DNA of 64,000 nt, taken from NCBI GenBank assembly GCA_021568835.1, contig JAKGSH010000002.1, positions 310,001-374,000 of the forward strand, in the 5' to 3' direction. The stretch is from Streptomyces sp. Tue 6430 (GTDB lineage: Bacteria > Actinomycetota > Actinomycetes > Streptomycetales > Streptomycetaceae). Position 1 is the first letter of the stretch. Every line of letters starts with the position of its first letter. The notes beneath the pieces were generated by a model that worked only from the letters and a program-made list of their open reading frames with translations, made no database searches and was not told the origin of the DNA. Shown here piece by piece: positions 26,747-34,972 of the stretch. Made by a program: the position numbers and the translations under genes.

Positions 26747-27886
26747 ATGAGCCATGTAATCCGGAGGGCCAGCGAACTGGCCCTGGACGAGACGACGGTC
26801 ACCGCACTTCGGGCCGCGCTGAGGACCACCGCCGACGAGGTCGTCCAGGCGATCATCGACGAGGTCCCTCCCTACGCCAACGCCCTGTCGGGCCACATGG
26901 GCGCCACCATCCGGCGAGCCGTCCGCACCGCCCTGGGGCACTACCTGGACCTCGCGAGCGGGAACGCCACGGGCGGCGACGGCGGTGACGCGGCCTACGA
27001 GCTGGGCCGCGGCGAGGTGCGCGACGGCCGTTCGATGGACGCCCTGCTCAGCGCCTACCGCGTCGGCGCCCGCGTGGCCTGGCGATGCCTGGCAGCGGGT
27101 GCCGTACCCGCAGGTCTGCCCGCCGCTGAGGTCGCCAAGTTCGCCGAGCTGACCTTCGCCTACATCGACGAGCTCTCCGCCGCGAGCGCCGCGGGCCACG
27201 CCGACGAACTGGCCGCCCGGGGCAGGGCTCATGAGCGCCACCTGGAACACCTGGCCCGCGACCTCCTCGCCGGTGCGAGCCCGGACGTGCTGCTGGCCTC
27301 TGCCCGACGGGCCGGGTGGCAGCCCCCGGTTTCGCTGACCGCGGTCCTGCTGCCCGCCGCCCAGGCCCGGCCTGCCTACCGCACGCTCGACCCGGGCACC
27401 CTCGTCCTCGACGATCTGCCGGACGCCTTGGGCGTGCTGCTCGTCCCCGATGCGGACCGATCGCACCTCTTGAGGCGGCTGACCGACCGCACCGCCGTGG
27501 TCGGCCCGGCCCGGCCATGGACTCGAGCATCCGCCTCGTACGCACGAGCCGTACGCGCGCGCTCCCTCTCCGCTGACATTCGCGACACCGAGGACCACCT
27601 GCCCGAGCTGGTGCTGAGCGCCGACGTGGAGGCGTTCGCGGACCTGCGTGCCCGAGCCCTCGCGCCGTTGCGGACCCTGCCTGTCGCGACCGCACGGCGG
27701 CTGGAGGAGACGTTGCGGGCGTGGCTGCTGCACCAGGGCAGGCGGGAGGAGGCGGCGGCGGCGTTGTTCGTCCACCCCCAGACGGTCCGGTACCGGATGT
27801 CGCAGCTGCGGGAGCTGTTTCCGGATCTCGCCTCGCCCCACCGGGTCCTTGAACTGACGCTGGCGGTCGGTCTCCGGGCCGGCTGA
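26747..27886 (+). CDS. PucR-type helix-turn-helix regulator
   Basis: 379 residues. The N-terminal sensor-like region (~1-170) is unannotated, a GGDEF-like middle is degenerate, and the C-terminus (ARRLEETLRAWLLHQGRREE, then HPQTVRYRMSQLRELFPDL) is the PucR/CdaR helix-turn-helix. ATG 26747 follows AGGGAA at good spacing; an upstream GTG in frame lacks a site. Divergence from the desaturase operon, plus the palindromes between, imply it regulates membrane lipid unsaturation genes. Confidence 0.88.
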   Translation: MSHVIRRASELALDETTVTALRAALRTTADEVVQAIIDEVPPYANALSGHMGATIRRAVRTALGHYLDLASGNATGGDGGDAAYELGRGEVRDGRSMDALLSAYRVGARVAWRCLAAGAVPAGLPAAEVAKFAELTFAYIDELSAASAAGHADELAARGRAHERHLEHLARDLLAGASPDVLLASARRAGWQPPVSLTAVLLPAAQARPAYRTLDPGTLVLDDLPDALGVLLVPDADRSHLLRRLTDRTAVVGPARPWTRASASYARAVRARSLSADIRDTEDHLPELVLSADVEAFADLRARALAPLRTLPVATARRLEETLRAWLLHQGRREEAAAALFVHPQTVRYRMSQLRELFPDLASPHRVLELTLAVGLRAG

Positions 27887-27938
27887 CGACGCGAGGGATG
27901 ATGGGGAGGGAACGATGGACGTGAGGTCAGGAGCTTGC

Positions 27939-28277
27939 ATGGCGAACCGGGTCCACCGACCCCGTGAGGACGCGGAGTTCGATTTCATCCTCGGGATGAG
28001 CGCAGTTCCGGTCCTCGCGTACTTCACCGGGACATGGCCCAAGGCGATCGAGCCCTGCCGGGTGATGGATCTCGTCGTGGGTGGCATCGCCGACGACTGC
28101 GCGGGCCGCCTGACGGTCGTCCGCGCCGACATCACGCGTTGTCCGGCCGCGACCGAGCGATACGGGATCACCGGAGCCCCGTCCTGCGTCCTGCTGAAGG
28201 AGGGAGAGGCGGTGGCGCACGGCGCGGGGCCCATGACCGTCGCCGAGGTGCGGAAGTTCCTGGACGGCCACCTCTGA
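27939..28277 (+). CDS. Thioredoxin-like protein with degenerate active site
   Basis: 112 residues with a thioredoxin fold: the beta strand VPVLAYFTGTW, then PKAIEPC where WCxxC is expected, and the cis-proline loop GITGAPSCVLLKEGE. The first active-site Cys is absent, leaving one Cys in the motif and one after the cis-Pro. A classic dithiol reductase role is therefore unlikely. ATG 27939 has AGGAG six bases upstream; ATG 27915, with GGAGGG, is an equally possible start adding eight residues. There is no operon partner. Confidence 0.78.
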   Translation: MANRVHRPREDAEFDFILGMSAVPVLAYFTGTWPKAIEPCRVMDLVVGGIADDCAGRLTVVRADITRCPAATERYGITGAPSCVLLKEGEAVAHGAGPMTVAEVRKFLDGHL

Positions 28278-28455
28278 GCGGCCACTGCGGCACGTGACCG
28301 CGACGCCCGTCACGTCTCGTCCGTGGGAACCGCGCCGCCCGGGACACCTCGGGGCCGGTAAGGGGACGGACGTGCCACGGCTCGGTCCTCTCAGGGGATC
28401 GAGCCGCCATCAGACCCGGTGCGCCTCACCGGGCTGCGCAGGCTGAGCACCGCAC

Positions 28456-28827
28456 ATGACCACGGGGAGAGGGGGAGTGCGGGACGTGGGAGTCGCATCG
28501 ATCGCCGTACGGCTGGTCGGCAGGGCGTCCGGGAAGGCGGACGAAGGGTTCGTGTACTCCTGGCTGGTGCCCGACGACGGACGGCACGGTTGGATGCTGT
28601 TCGACCCGGCGGAGGGGGTCTTCCGCGAGTGCGGCGAGGCGGGGACCGTTCCGGAGGACGGCATGGAGGTCCGTTTCGGAATGCCCGAGGAGGAGTCGCT
28701 GCGCAGGCACGCCCGGTGGGAGGGCGACCGGGAGTGGCGGGTGATGGTGACGGCGGCTTACGGCGTCTGGAAAAAGTTCCAGGAACACGGGGAGCCGCCC
28801 CAGCAGGCCCACCGGACCTTTCACTAG
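28456..28827 (+). CDS. Hypothetical protein (123 aa)
   Basis: Not recognised. It is soluble and acidic, with FVYSWLVPDDGRHGWMLFDP near the middle and a Trp-rich end (EWRVMVTAAYGVWKKFQEHG). An alternative start at GTG 28486, after GGGGGAG, would remove ten residues and looks better for initiation. GC skew and codon use look like coding sequence. It is monocistronic. Confidence 0.6.
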   Translation: MTTGRGGVRDVGVASIAVRLVGRASGKADEGFVYSWLVPDDGRHGWMLFDPAEGVFRECGEAGTVPEDGMEVRFGMPEEESLRRHARWEGDREWRVMVTAAYGVWKKFQEHGEPPQQAHRTFH

Positions 28828-29335
28828 GAGGTGTCGTCGAAGCGTCACGCTCACCTCAGGGGCGAGGCGAGGGCGACGGCTGCCTGGTAGGACCCGGCGG
28901 TCTTGATGCCCCTGTGGATGCCCGGCCGCCAGGGCTTGTTCTTCGGACAGGGCGGGGCCCGGAGGGTGATCGTGCAGGGCTCTCGGGCGACACGGCGTTC
29001 CAGGCAGCGGGTCGCTTCGCGTCGGGTCCTGTCTCCGGCGATGCGCCGCTCGACGGAGCTGCGGCTGCGGGTTTCCCACCGCGGTCCGGCGCTCCGGGAA
29101 CCACCGGTGGTCGACGTGGTACTCGGCAGGCACAGGTCACGCCGCCCGCGGGGCGGTGTGGGCCGGCTCCGGTGCGCCGTGTGCGGCGTCGGACGCGGCG
29201 ATCGTCCCCGGGCCGCTGGTCACCCGCCGGCCCGCCCACTTCGTGAAAGCGCGTGACTAGACTGCGGGCCCGAGCAGCCGGTGCACGCACCCTTCGCCGG
29301 TTCCGCTGCCCTCACACCCCTCTGGAGGGACGAGC
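28828..29335. other. Intergenic region; possible rsgA promoter
   Basis: About 508 bp. Frames on both strands are Arg-rich and match no family I recognise. A minus-strand tail reading PKNKPWRPGIHRGIKTAGSY is suggestive of a decayed gene but cannot be supported. A TAGACT at 29258-29263 could be the -10 element of rsgA. Confidence 0.4.
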
Positions 29336-30432
29336 TTGACCGCATCCACCGCCTCCCACCCGCTCCACCGGTACGGCTGGAACGACGCGTGGGCCACCGA
29401 CTTCGCCCCCACGAGGCCGACGGTCTCCGGCCCGGCCGTGTGGTGCGGGTCGACCGCGGGAGCTGCGAGACCGTCACCGCCGCCGAGGACGGGCGGGTGA
29501 CGACCGTTCGGGCGGGCACAGGGCCCGCGGCCTCCTCCGATCCCCTGCTCACCCCCTGCACCGGGGACTGGGTGGCGCTCGACCCGGACCAGGGGGTCGT
29601 CCGGGTGCTGCTGCCGCGGCGCACGGCGTTCGTCCGTGCCGTCTCCTCGCAGCGCTCCAACGGTCAGGTCCTGGCCGCCAACGTCGACCAGGTGCTCATC
29701 GCCGTCTCGCTCGCCGACGAGCTGGATCTCGGGCGCGTCGAGCGTTTCCTCTCCCTGGCGTGGGAGAGCGGCGGGCAGCCGGTGGTGGTCCTCACGAAGG
29801 CCGATCTGGTTCCCGACCCGGTGACGCTGTCCCATCTCGTCGAGGACACGGAGAGGGTGGCCCCCGGAGCGCGCGTGCTGTCCGTCAGCGCGGCCACGGG
29901 GCAGGGCATGGACGCCCTCGCGGCCCTCGTCGACGGCACCGCGGCTCTCCTCGGCCGGTCCGGTGCCGGCAAGTCCACTCTCGTCAACGCGCTCACGGGA
30001 GCGGACGCGCAGCGGGTCGACGCCACGCGTGACAGCGACGGCAAGGGGCGGCACACGACGACGACCCGCGACCTCCTGCCGTTGCCGGGCGGCGGTGTCC
30101 TGATCGACACCCCGGGGCTGCGCGGGGTGGGACTGTGGGAGGCCGACGACGGCGTCGCCCAGGCCTTCACCGACGTGGAGTCCCTCGCCCGGGACTGCCG
30201 TTTCCCCGACTGCTCGCACCGCACAGAGCCCGGGTGCGCCGTGCTCGCGGCGGTCGAGGAGGGCGAGTTGCCCCTGCGGCGGCTGGAGAACTACCACAAG
30301 CTGCTCCGCGAGAACGAGCGGATCGCCGCCCGGAGCGACGCGCGGCTGAACGCGGAGATCCTGCGGAGCTGGAAGCAGAAGAAGGCGCTGGGCCGCCACA
30401 TGATGGAACGCAAACGCGGCCCGCAGCAGTGA
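29336..30432 (+). CDS. rsgA: Ribosome small-subunit GTPase RsgA (frameshift near 29408)
   Basis: A circularly permuted GTPase: G4 (TKAD) precedes G1 (GRSGAGKST) and G3 (DTPGLRG). It is followed by the zinc-binding CRFPDCSHRTEPGC and a basic C-terminus. RsgA checks late maturation of the 30S subunit. The true start is TTG 29336 after GGAGGGA, giving LTASTASHPLHRYGWNDAW. The frame breaks in the C run at 29406-29410, where six C rather than five would restore FAPHEADGL. The span of 1,097 bp is one short of a multiple of three, so this essential-type gene is almost certainly intact in the organism. Confidence 0.93.
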
Positions 30433-30508
30433 ATCCGGCCCGCCCGTCGGCGGACCGGGGCGCCGCCGTCCGCTTCCGGGGCGGTCGCCGGCCGGACGGA
30501 CCGGCTGT

Positions 30509-30594
30509 CCTCGTACGGCCCCGTCGAGGTGCCGTTTCCGTCATCCGATCACGTCGAGGTGCCACTGCCCTCGTACGGCCCCGTCGAGGTGCCG
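30509..30594. repeat. Short tandem repeat after rsgA and at the phosphatase 3' end
   Basis: The 26-bp unit beginning CCTCGTACGGCCCCGTCGAG appears at 30509-30534 and 30569-30594. A diverged half copy (CGTCGAGGTGCC) lies between, giving a ~30-bp period. The right copy is inside the last codons of the phosphatase gene and the left copy is outside it. Confidence 0.75.
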
Positions 30595-31230
30595 CGCGTC
30601 GTCGAACCGGAGCAGGCGCCACCGCGAGCCGTCGTGGACGAACTCGTTGATCGATGTCGCGGCGGGTGTCGAGTCCGTGAACAGCACGGGCGGGACGACG
30701 TCCAGCAGCGCGGACATCACCGCGACGATGAACCCGGCGTGGCACACCACGAGGACCGTTCCGCCCCGGTGGCGGGAGACCAGGTCGTCGACGACACGGC
30801 CGGCCCGGGCCCGGAACCGGTTCCAGGTCTCACCGCCGGGGGCGAACGGGCGGTCGGGACGGGCGGTCATGTCGAACGCCCCGTGCACACGCCGGTACTC
30901 GTCGACGGAGAGACCGTCGGCCACCCCGAAGTCGAGTTCCCGCGCCTCCGTCTCGACGACCGGTGCCCCGAACTCCAGCCCGCTCGCCAGGATCTCGGCG
31001 GTCTCGCGGGCTCTGGGCACCGGGCTGGTCAGCAGCGCGTGCGGCCGCGGTGGTTCGGCCGCCAGCCGTGCCGAGAGCCGGGCGGCCTGTTCCCGCCCCT
31101 GCTCCGTGAGACCGGGACAGGTGCCGGACCCGGCGATCAGCTTCTTCACACTGGCGTGCGACTGGGCGTGCCGCACCAGCAGTACCCGGGTGGTGGAGTC
31201 CTGTTCCTGTTCGTGCGCCATTCGCGTCAT
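30541..31230 (-). CDS. Histidine phosphatase (phosphoglycerate mutase-like)
   Basis: 229 residues of the histidine phosphatase superfamily. The phospho-His motif is VLLVRHAQSH near residue 20, a conserved Arg lies in TSPVPRARETAEIL, and the second His is in VLVVCHAGFI. No substrate is evident. ATG 31230 has AAGGA just upstream; ATG 31221 is an alternative. It ends inside a short tandem repeat. It stands next to the pactamycin boundary; no pactamycin step obviously needs it, though a phosphorylated sugar intermediate cannot be excluded. Confidence 0.88.
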   Translation of the reverse strand: MTRMAHEQEQDSTTRVLLVRHAQSHASVKKLIAGSGTCPGLTEQGREQAARLSARLAAEPPRPHALLTSPVPRARETAEILASGLEFGAPVVETEARELDFGVADGLSVDEYRRVHGAFDMTARPDRPFAPGGETWNRFRARAGRVVDDLVSRHRGGTVLVVCHAGFIVAVMSALLDVVPPVLFTDSTPAATSINEFVHDGSRWRLLRFDDARHLDGAVRGQWHLDVIG

Positions 31231-31259
31231 GGTTCCTTGGCTCGGCCTGCGCGGGCAGG

Positions 31260-32012
31260 TCAGTGGAGATCCCAGCCGCCGTCGACGGTCAGACTCTGGC
31301 CCGTGATGAAACCGGCTCCGGGAGAAGTCAGAAACGTAACAGCCGTGGCCACGTCCTCCGGGTATCCATGCCGTTTGATGCATTGCCGGGCGAATTCCCG
31401 TTGCCGCCAGGAAGGGTAATCCGGATGGGATCTCTGCTCGGTACCCAGTTCGATCGGCCCCGGTCTGACGGAATTCACGGTAATGCCGTGCGGGCCGAGT
31501 TCGCGGGCCAGGGCGCGAACGAATGCCTCCAGGCCCCCTTTCGCCGCGATGTACGGGGCGAGTTCCACGCGCCCGATCCGCGTGAGCACCGTGGAAACGG
31601 CCACGATCCGGCCGGTTCCGCGCGCCACCAAATGGGGCGTGGCGGCACGGACGCAGGCGATGTGCGCCAGGAGATTGACGTCCACGGCCGAGCGCACGTC
31701 GTCCCACGTGGTGTCCTGCCAGGGGGTGTACGTGTACGCCCCGGCGTTGCAGACCAGGACGTCCAGTCTCGGCCCGCAGGAGTCCATGGCCTGTCCGAGA
31801 CGGTCCACGGTCTCCTCGCGCGTGAGGTCCCCGACCACGGTGGCGACGACGTCCGCGCCGGCCGCCGACGCCTGGTCGACGGTGCCGGCGAGCCCGGCGT
31901 CCCGGGTCAGATGGGTCAGCACCAGGTCGTGGGTGGCGGCCAGCCGTACGGCGATGGCGGCCCCGAGGCCCGAGCCCGCCCCCGTGACCACGGCGACGCC
32001 CCGAGACGACAT
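31260..32012 (-). CDS. Short-chain dehydrogenase/reductase (FabG-like)
   Basis: 250 residues: the Rossmann motif TGAGSGLGAAIA at the N-terminus, CNAGAYTYTP, catalytic Ser in VAVSTVLTR, YIAAK (YxxxK), and C-terminal FITGQSLTVDGGW. It is NAD(P)H-dependent with unknown substrate. It is divergent from ptmT across ~170 bp, so it may be co-regulated with the pactamycin cluster or mark its left edge. ATG 32012 follows GGAGGGGG; an overlapping GTG one codon upstream is possible. Confidence 0.88.
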   Translation of the reverse strand: MSSRGVAVVTGAGSGLGAAIAVRLAATHDLVLTHLTRDAGLAGTVDQASAAGADVVATVVGDLTREETVDRLGQAMDSCGPRLDVLVCNAGAYTYTPWQDTTWDDVRSAVDVNLLAHIACVRAATPHLVARGTGRIVAVSTVLTRIGRVELAPYIAAKGGLEAFVRALARELGPHGITVNSVRPGPIELGTEQRSHPDYPSWRQREFARQCIKRHGYPEDVATAVTFLTSPGAGFITGQSLTVDGGWDLH

Positions 32013-32180
32013 CACATTCCCCCTCCGCGGCGCGTGCCGATCAGCCCGTCCGATACTGCCATCCAAGACAGGCCGAACACCCCCCGTGATCCGGCCATTC
32101 CGGCAACGCCCGCTGTCGGGCCCGAAAACCCTGGGGCATTCTGTGATGCCGGATCAGGCCGACGAAGCTGGAGGATTTCA
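32013..32180. promoter_or_regulatory. Divergent promoter region, SDR / ptmT
   Basis: Two symmetric signals occur: GGCAT-N6-ATGCC at 32135-32150, and a longer-range inverted pair GATCCGGC (32088-32095) with GCCGGATC (32148-32155). They precede the ptmT-ptmS-ptmR-ptmQ operon and are candidate sites for PtmF or another regulator. Confidence 0.4.
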
Positions 32181-33506
32181 GTGGGTGCCATGGACGCCGA
32201 ACGTCGGACGAATGCTGATTGCCTGGAGGACATAAAAGAGGTCATAGCTGGTGGTGTCAGCAGCAGCATGCGTGCGGCGGCCATCCCCGTGCCCCTGGTC
32301 GTGCGGCGTGCCGAAGGCTGCCTGATCCGCGATGTCGAGGACGGCGAGATCGTGGACTTCAACATGGGCTACGGTCCGAATCTCTTCGGTTACGCCGACC
32401 GCGACGTGGCCGAGGCCGTGGCCGATCAGTTCGCCAAGGGCCACATGACCGGTCTGCCGCACGAATTGGACGCCGAGGCCGGATCCCTGGTGGCCGAACT
32501 GGTGCCGGGCGTGGAGCAGGTCAGGTTCGCCAACTCCGGCACGGAGGCGGTCGCCTCGGCGCTGCGGCTGGCGCGCGCCACCACGGGCCGCTCCCTGGTG
32601 GTCACCTTCGAAGGCCACTACCACGGCTGGAGCGAGACCGTCCTGCGCGCGGGCAAGACCACGCTCCGGATCCAGGGCACCCGGCCGACGGACGTCGTCG
32701 CGGGCGCGCCCGGAATGATCCCCGAGGCCCTCGCCCACACCGCGCAGCTGCCGTGGAACGACGCCGAGGCCGTCGAGGAGCTCTTCGCGCGGGACGGTGA
32801 CCGGATCGCGGCCGTCATCCTGGAGCCGGTTCTGGTCAACGCCGGGGTGATCGCCCCGGTACCCGGCTTCCTCCAGCTGCTGCGCGACCTGACCGCGCGC
32901 AGCGGCGCGATGCTGATCTTCGACGAGGTGATCACCGGTTTCCGGGTCGCCCGAGGCGGGGCGCAGGAGTTGTACGGCGTCGAGCCCGACCTCACGGTCC
33001 TGTCCAAGGTCATGGGCGGGGGGTTCCCGGTCGCCGCCTTCGGTGGGCGGAAGGCCGCGATGCGGATGCTCGCCACGAACGAGGCGCACCACGCAGGCGT
33101 CTACGCCGGGAACCACGCGGCCCTGCGCGCGGTCGTCACCGTACTGACCAAGATCCGCGCGCTGTCCGGCCTCTACGAGGAGCTCGAGGCCATCGGCGCC
33201 GGCGCGGAGGACGCCGTGCGCGAGGTCTTCGCCGCGGAGAAGCGGCCCGTGCACATCAACCGGGTCGGCACCCTGATGTGCGTGGCCCTGCTCAGGAAAC
33301 CGCTGGAGAAGGCCGACACCCTGCGCGACCTCGCCGAGGCCGTCGACTTCCCCCGGCACCGCCGCTTCCAGACCCTCGCCCAGCAGGAGGGCGTCTACTT
33401 CCACCCGAACCCGCTGGAGCCGTGGTTCCTGAGCACCGCGCACACCGGGGACGTCCTCGACAAGGCGGTGGGGTCGCTGCGGCGCGCGCTGACCGGTCTC
33501 GGATGA
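32181..33506 (+). CDS. ptmT: PtmT/PctV: PLP enzyme forming 3-aminobenzoate
   Basis: 441 residues of the glutamate-1-semialdehyde aminomutase group (class III aminotransferase). The SGTEAVASALRLARA cofactor loop and PLP lysine in VLSKVMGGGFPVAAFGG are present. The pactamycin homologue PctV is reported to convert 3-dehydroshikimate into 3-aminobenzoate in one enzyme, supplying the aniline unit. The start is GTG 32181, preceded by GGAGG at ideal spacing; ATG 32190 is too far. The stop overlaps the ATG of ptmS by 4 bp, starting a tightly coupled ptmT-S-R-Q operon. Confidence 0.93.
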   Translation: MGAMDAERRTNADCLEDIKEVIAGGVSSSMRAAAIPVPLVVRRAEGCLIRDVEDGEIVDFNMGYGPNLFGYADRDVAEAVADQFAKGHMTGLPHELDAEAGSLVAELVPGVEQVRFANSGTEAVASALRLARATTGRSLVVTFEGHYHGWSETVLRAGKTTLRIQGTRPTDVVAGAPGMIPEALAHTAQLPWNDAEAVEELFARDGDRIAAVILEPVLVNAGVIAPVPGFLQLLRDLTARSGAMLIFDEVITGFRVARGGAQELYGVEPDLTVLSKVMGGGFPVAAFGGRKAAMRMLATNEAHHAGVYAGNHAALRAVVTVLTKIRALSGLYEELEAIGAGAEDAVREVFAAEKRPVHINRVGTLMCVALLRKPLEKADTLRDLAEAVDFPRHRRFQTLAQQEGVYFHPNPLEPWFLSTAHTGDVLDKAVGSLRRALTGLG

Positions 33507-34966
33507 CCGCCGCGCGTGCGGAGCTGCTCTCCCTGCTGCGTGCCCGGGGCGCCCGTGCCGGGGACGCGCCGCTGATCAGCGACGGCTCCGGGACCACCAG
33601 CGCGGCGCAGTTGGCCGAGCGCGTCGACGCCAGGGCCCGTGCCCTGCGGGAGGCCGGCGTCGGGCCGGGCACCCTGGTGGGAACCGTCGCCTGGCCCGCG
33701 GCCGAGTTCGTCGGCGACGTGTTCGCGATCATCTCCACCGGCGCGGTCGCGGTGCCGCTCTCGCGCCGGCTGACGCCGTGGGAGCTCCAGCGGATCCAGG
33801 AACGCTGTCCGCTCGACTTCCTCTCGGCCCCGAACTCGTCGCCGGCCTTCCCGGTCACGGCCGCGGACTGGGGGGAAAGGATCCTGAGCGTCGGCCGGGA
33901 AGGAGCCCGCCGGCCCGCCTTCGAGGAGGCGGCGACGGCGCAGATCACGTCGGGCACCACCGGGTACCCCCAGGTCGCGCTGCGCTCCGCCGCCGCTCTG
34001 CTGGCCGAGGCGGAGCACTACCGTACGGCTCTGGGGCTGGGGCCGAAGAGTCGGTTGCTCTGCCCCGTACCCCTCCAGCACGCGTACGGCTTCGGCCTGT
34101 GCGCCGTCGCCGCGACCCTGGCGGGCGCGCCCGTCCGCTGTACGACGCCGGACAAGCCGCGCCTGCTGCTGCGCGAACTCGCCGCCGGGGACGTGACGTT
34201 GTTCGTCGGTGTGCCCCCCATGCTGCGGCTGCTCGCCAAGGCCGCCCGCACCCGCCCGCACGACGGCCCCGCGATCGGTTTCCTCTCCGCCGGCATGGCG
34301 CTGGACGCGCACACCGCCGAACTGGTCGCGACCCGGCTCGGCGGGCACGTCGGCCAGGTCTACGGCACCACGGAGACCGGGCCGATCTGTGTGAGCCGCC
34401 CCGCCCCGTGGCGGCCCGGCGTCTCCGGGCCCGGCGCCCCCCTGCCCGGTGTGCGGGTCGAACTCTCCCCCGTCCCCGGGACCGGGACCGGGACCGGGGA
34501 CGGGGGCGGGGGCGGTGCCGGCGACGCCGTGACGGGACTGGTGACCGTCAGGTCGCCGTCGATGATGCTCGGGTACGCCGCGGGCGGGGCCGTCGACGCG
34601 ACCCCGCTGCGGGACGGGTTCACCACCGGCGACCTGGCCCGCTGGGAAGGACGGGACCTCGTCCTCGCCGGGCGCCTGTCCACCAGCATCAACGTCGCGG
34701 GCGCCAAGGTCAGCCCCGAGGAGATCGAAGCCGTCCTGCTCGCCTTCCCGGACGTCGCCACCTGTCTGGTGTCCGGTGTGGACGATCCCGTCCTGGGGCA
34801 GCGGATCAGCGCGACGGTGACGCCCGACACGGTCGACCTCGACAAGCTGGAGCGCTTCTGCCGGGAGCGGCTGTCGCCCTCCTGGGTCCCCCACGCCTTC
34901 GCCTCCAGGGCGGAACTGCCGACCACCGAGACCGGGAAGGTCATCAGGCCCCGGACCGGTCAGTGA
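33503..34966 (+). CDS. ptmS: PtmS: AMP-forming aryl-acid ligase
   Basis: 487 residues of the ANL superfamily: ATP-binding TSGTTGYPQVAL, VYGTTETGP, and the hinge/C-domain TTGDLARWEGRDLVLAGR, with the final lysine in TTETGKVIRPRTG. It is expected to adenylate 3-aminobenzoate and load it onto the ACP PtmI. A Gly/Thr low-complexity run (GTGTGTGDGGGGG) reflects a GGGACC-like DNA repeat near 34480-34515. The ATG is in a 4-bp overlap with ptmT. Confidence 0.92.
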   Translation: MTAARAELLSLLRARGARAGDAPLISDGSGTTSAAQLAERVDARARALREAGVGPGTLVGTVAWPAAEFVGDVFAIISTGAVAVPLSRRLTPWELQRIQERCPLDFLSAPNSSPAFPVTAADWGERILSVGREGARRPAFEEAATAQITSGTTGYPQVALRSAAALLAEAEHYRTALGLGPKSRLLCPVPLQHAYGFGLCAVAATLAGAPVRCTTPDKPRLLLRELAAGDVTLFVGVPPMLRLLAKAARTRPHDGPAIGFLSAGMALDAHTAELVATRLGGHVGQVYGTTETGPICVSRPAPWRPGVSGPGAPLPGVRVELSPVPGTGTGTGDGGGGGAGDAVTGLVTVRSPSMMLGYAAGGAVDATPLRDGFTTGDLARWEGRDLVLAGRLSTSINVAGAKVSPEEIEAVLLAFPDVATCLVSGVDDPVLGQRISATVTPDTVDLDKLERFCRERLSPSWVPHAFASRAELPTTETGKVIRPRTGQ

Positions 34967-34972
34967 GGACAT

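Noticed and set aside
28860..29140. Possible transposase remnant between the hypothetical gene and rsgA
   Set aside because: None of the six frames shows a recognisable DDE motif or terminal inverted repeats.
34470..34515. GGGACC-type tandem repeat within ptmS
   Set aside because: In-frame low-complexity loop (Gly/Thr) in the coding sequence, not a mobile or regulatory repeat.
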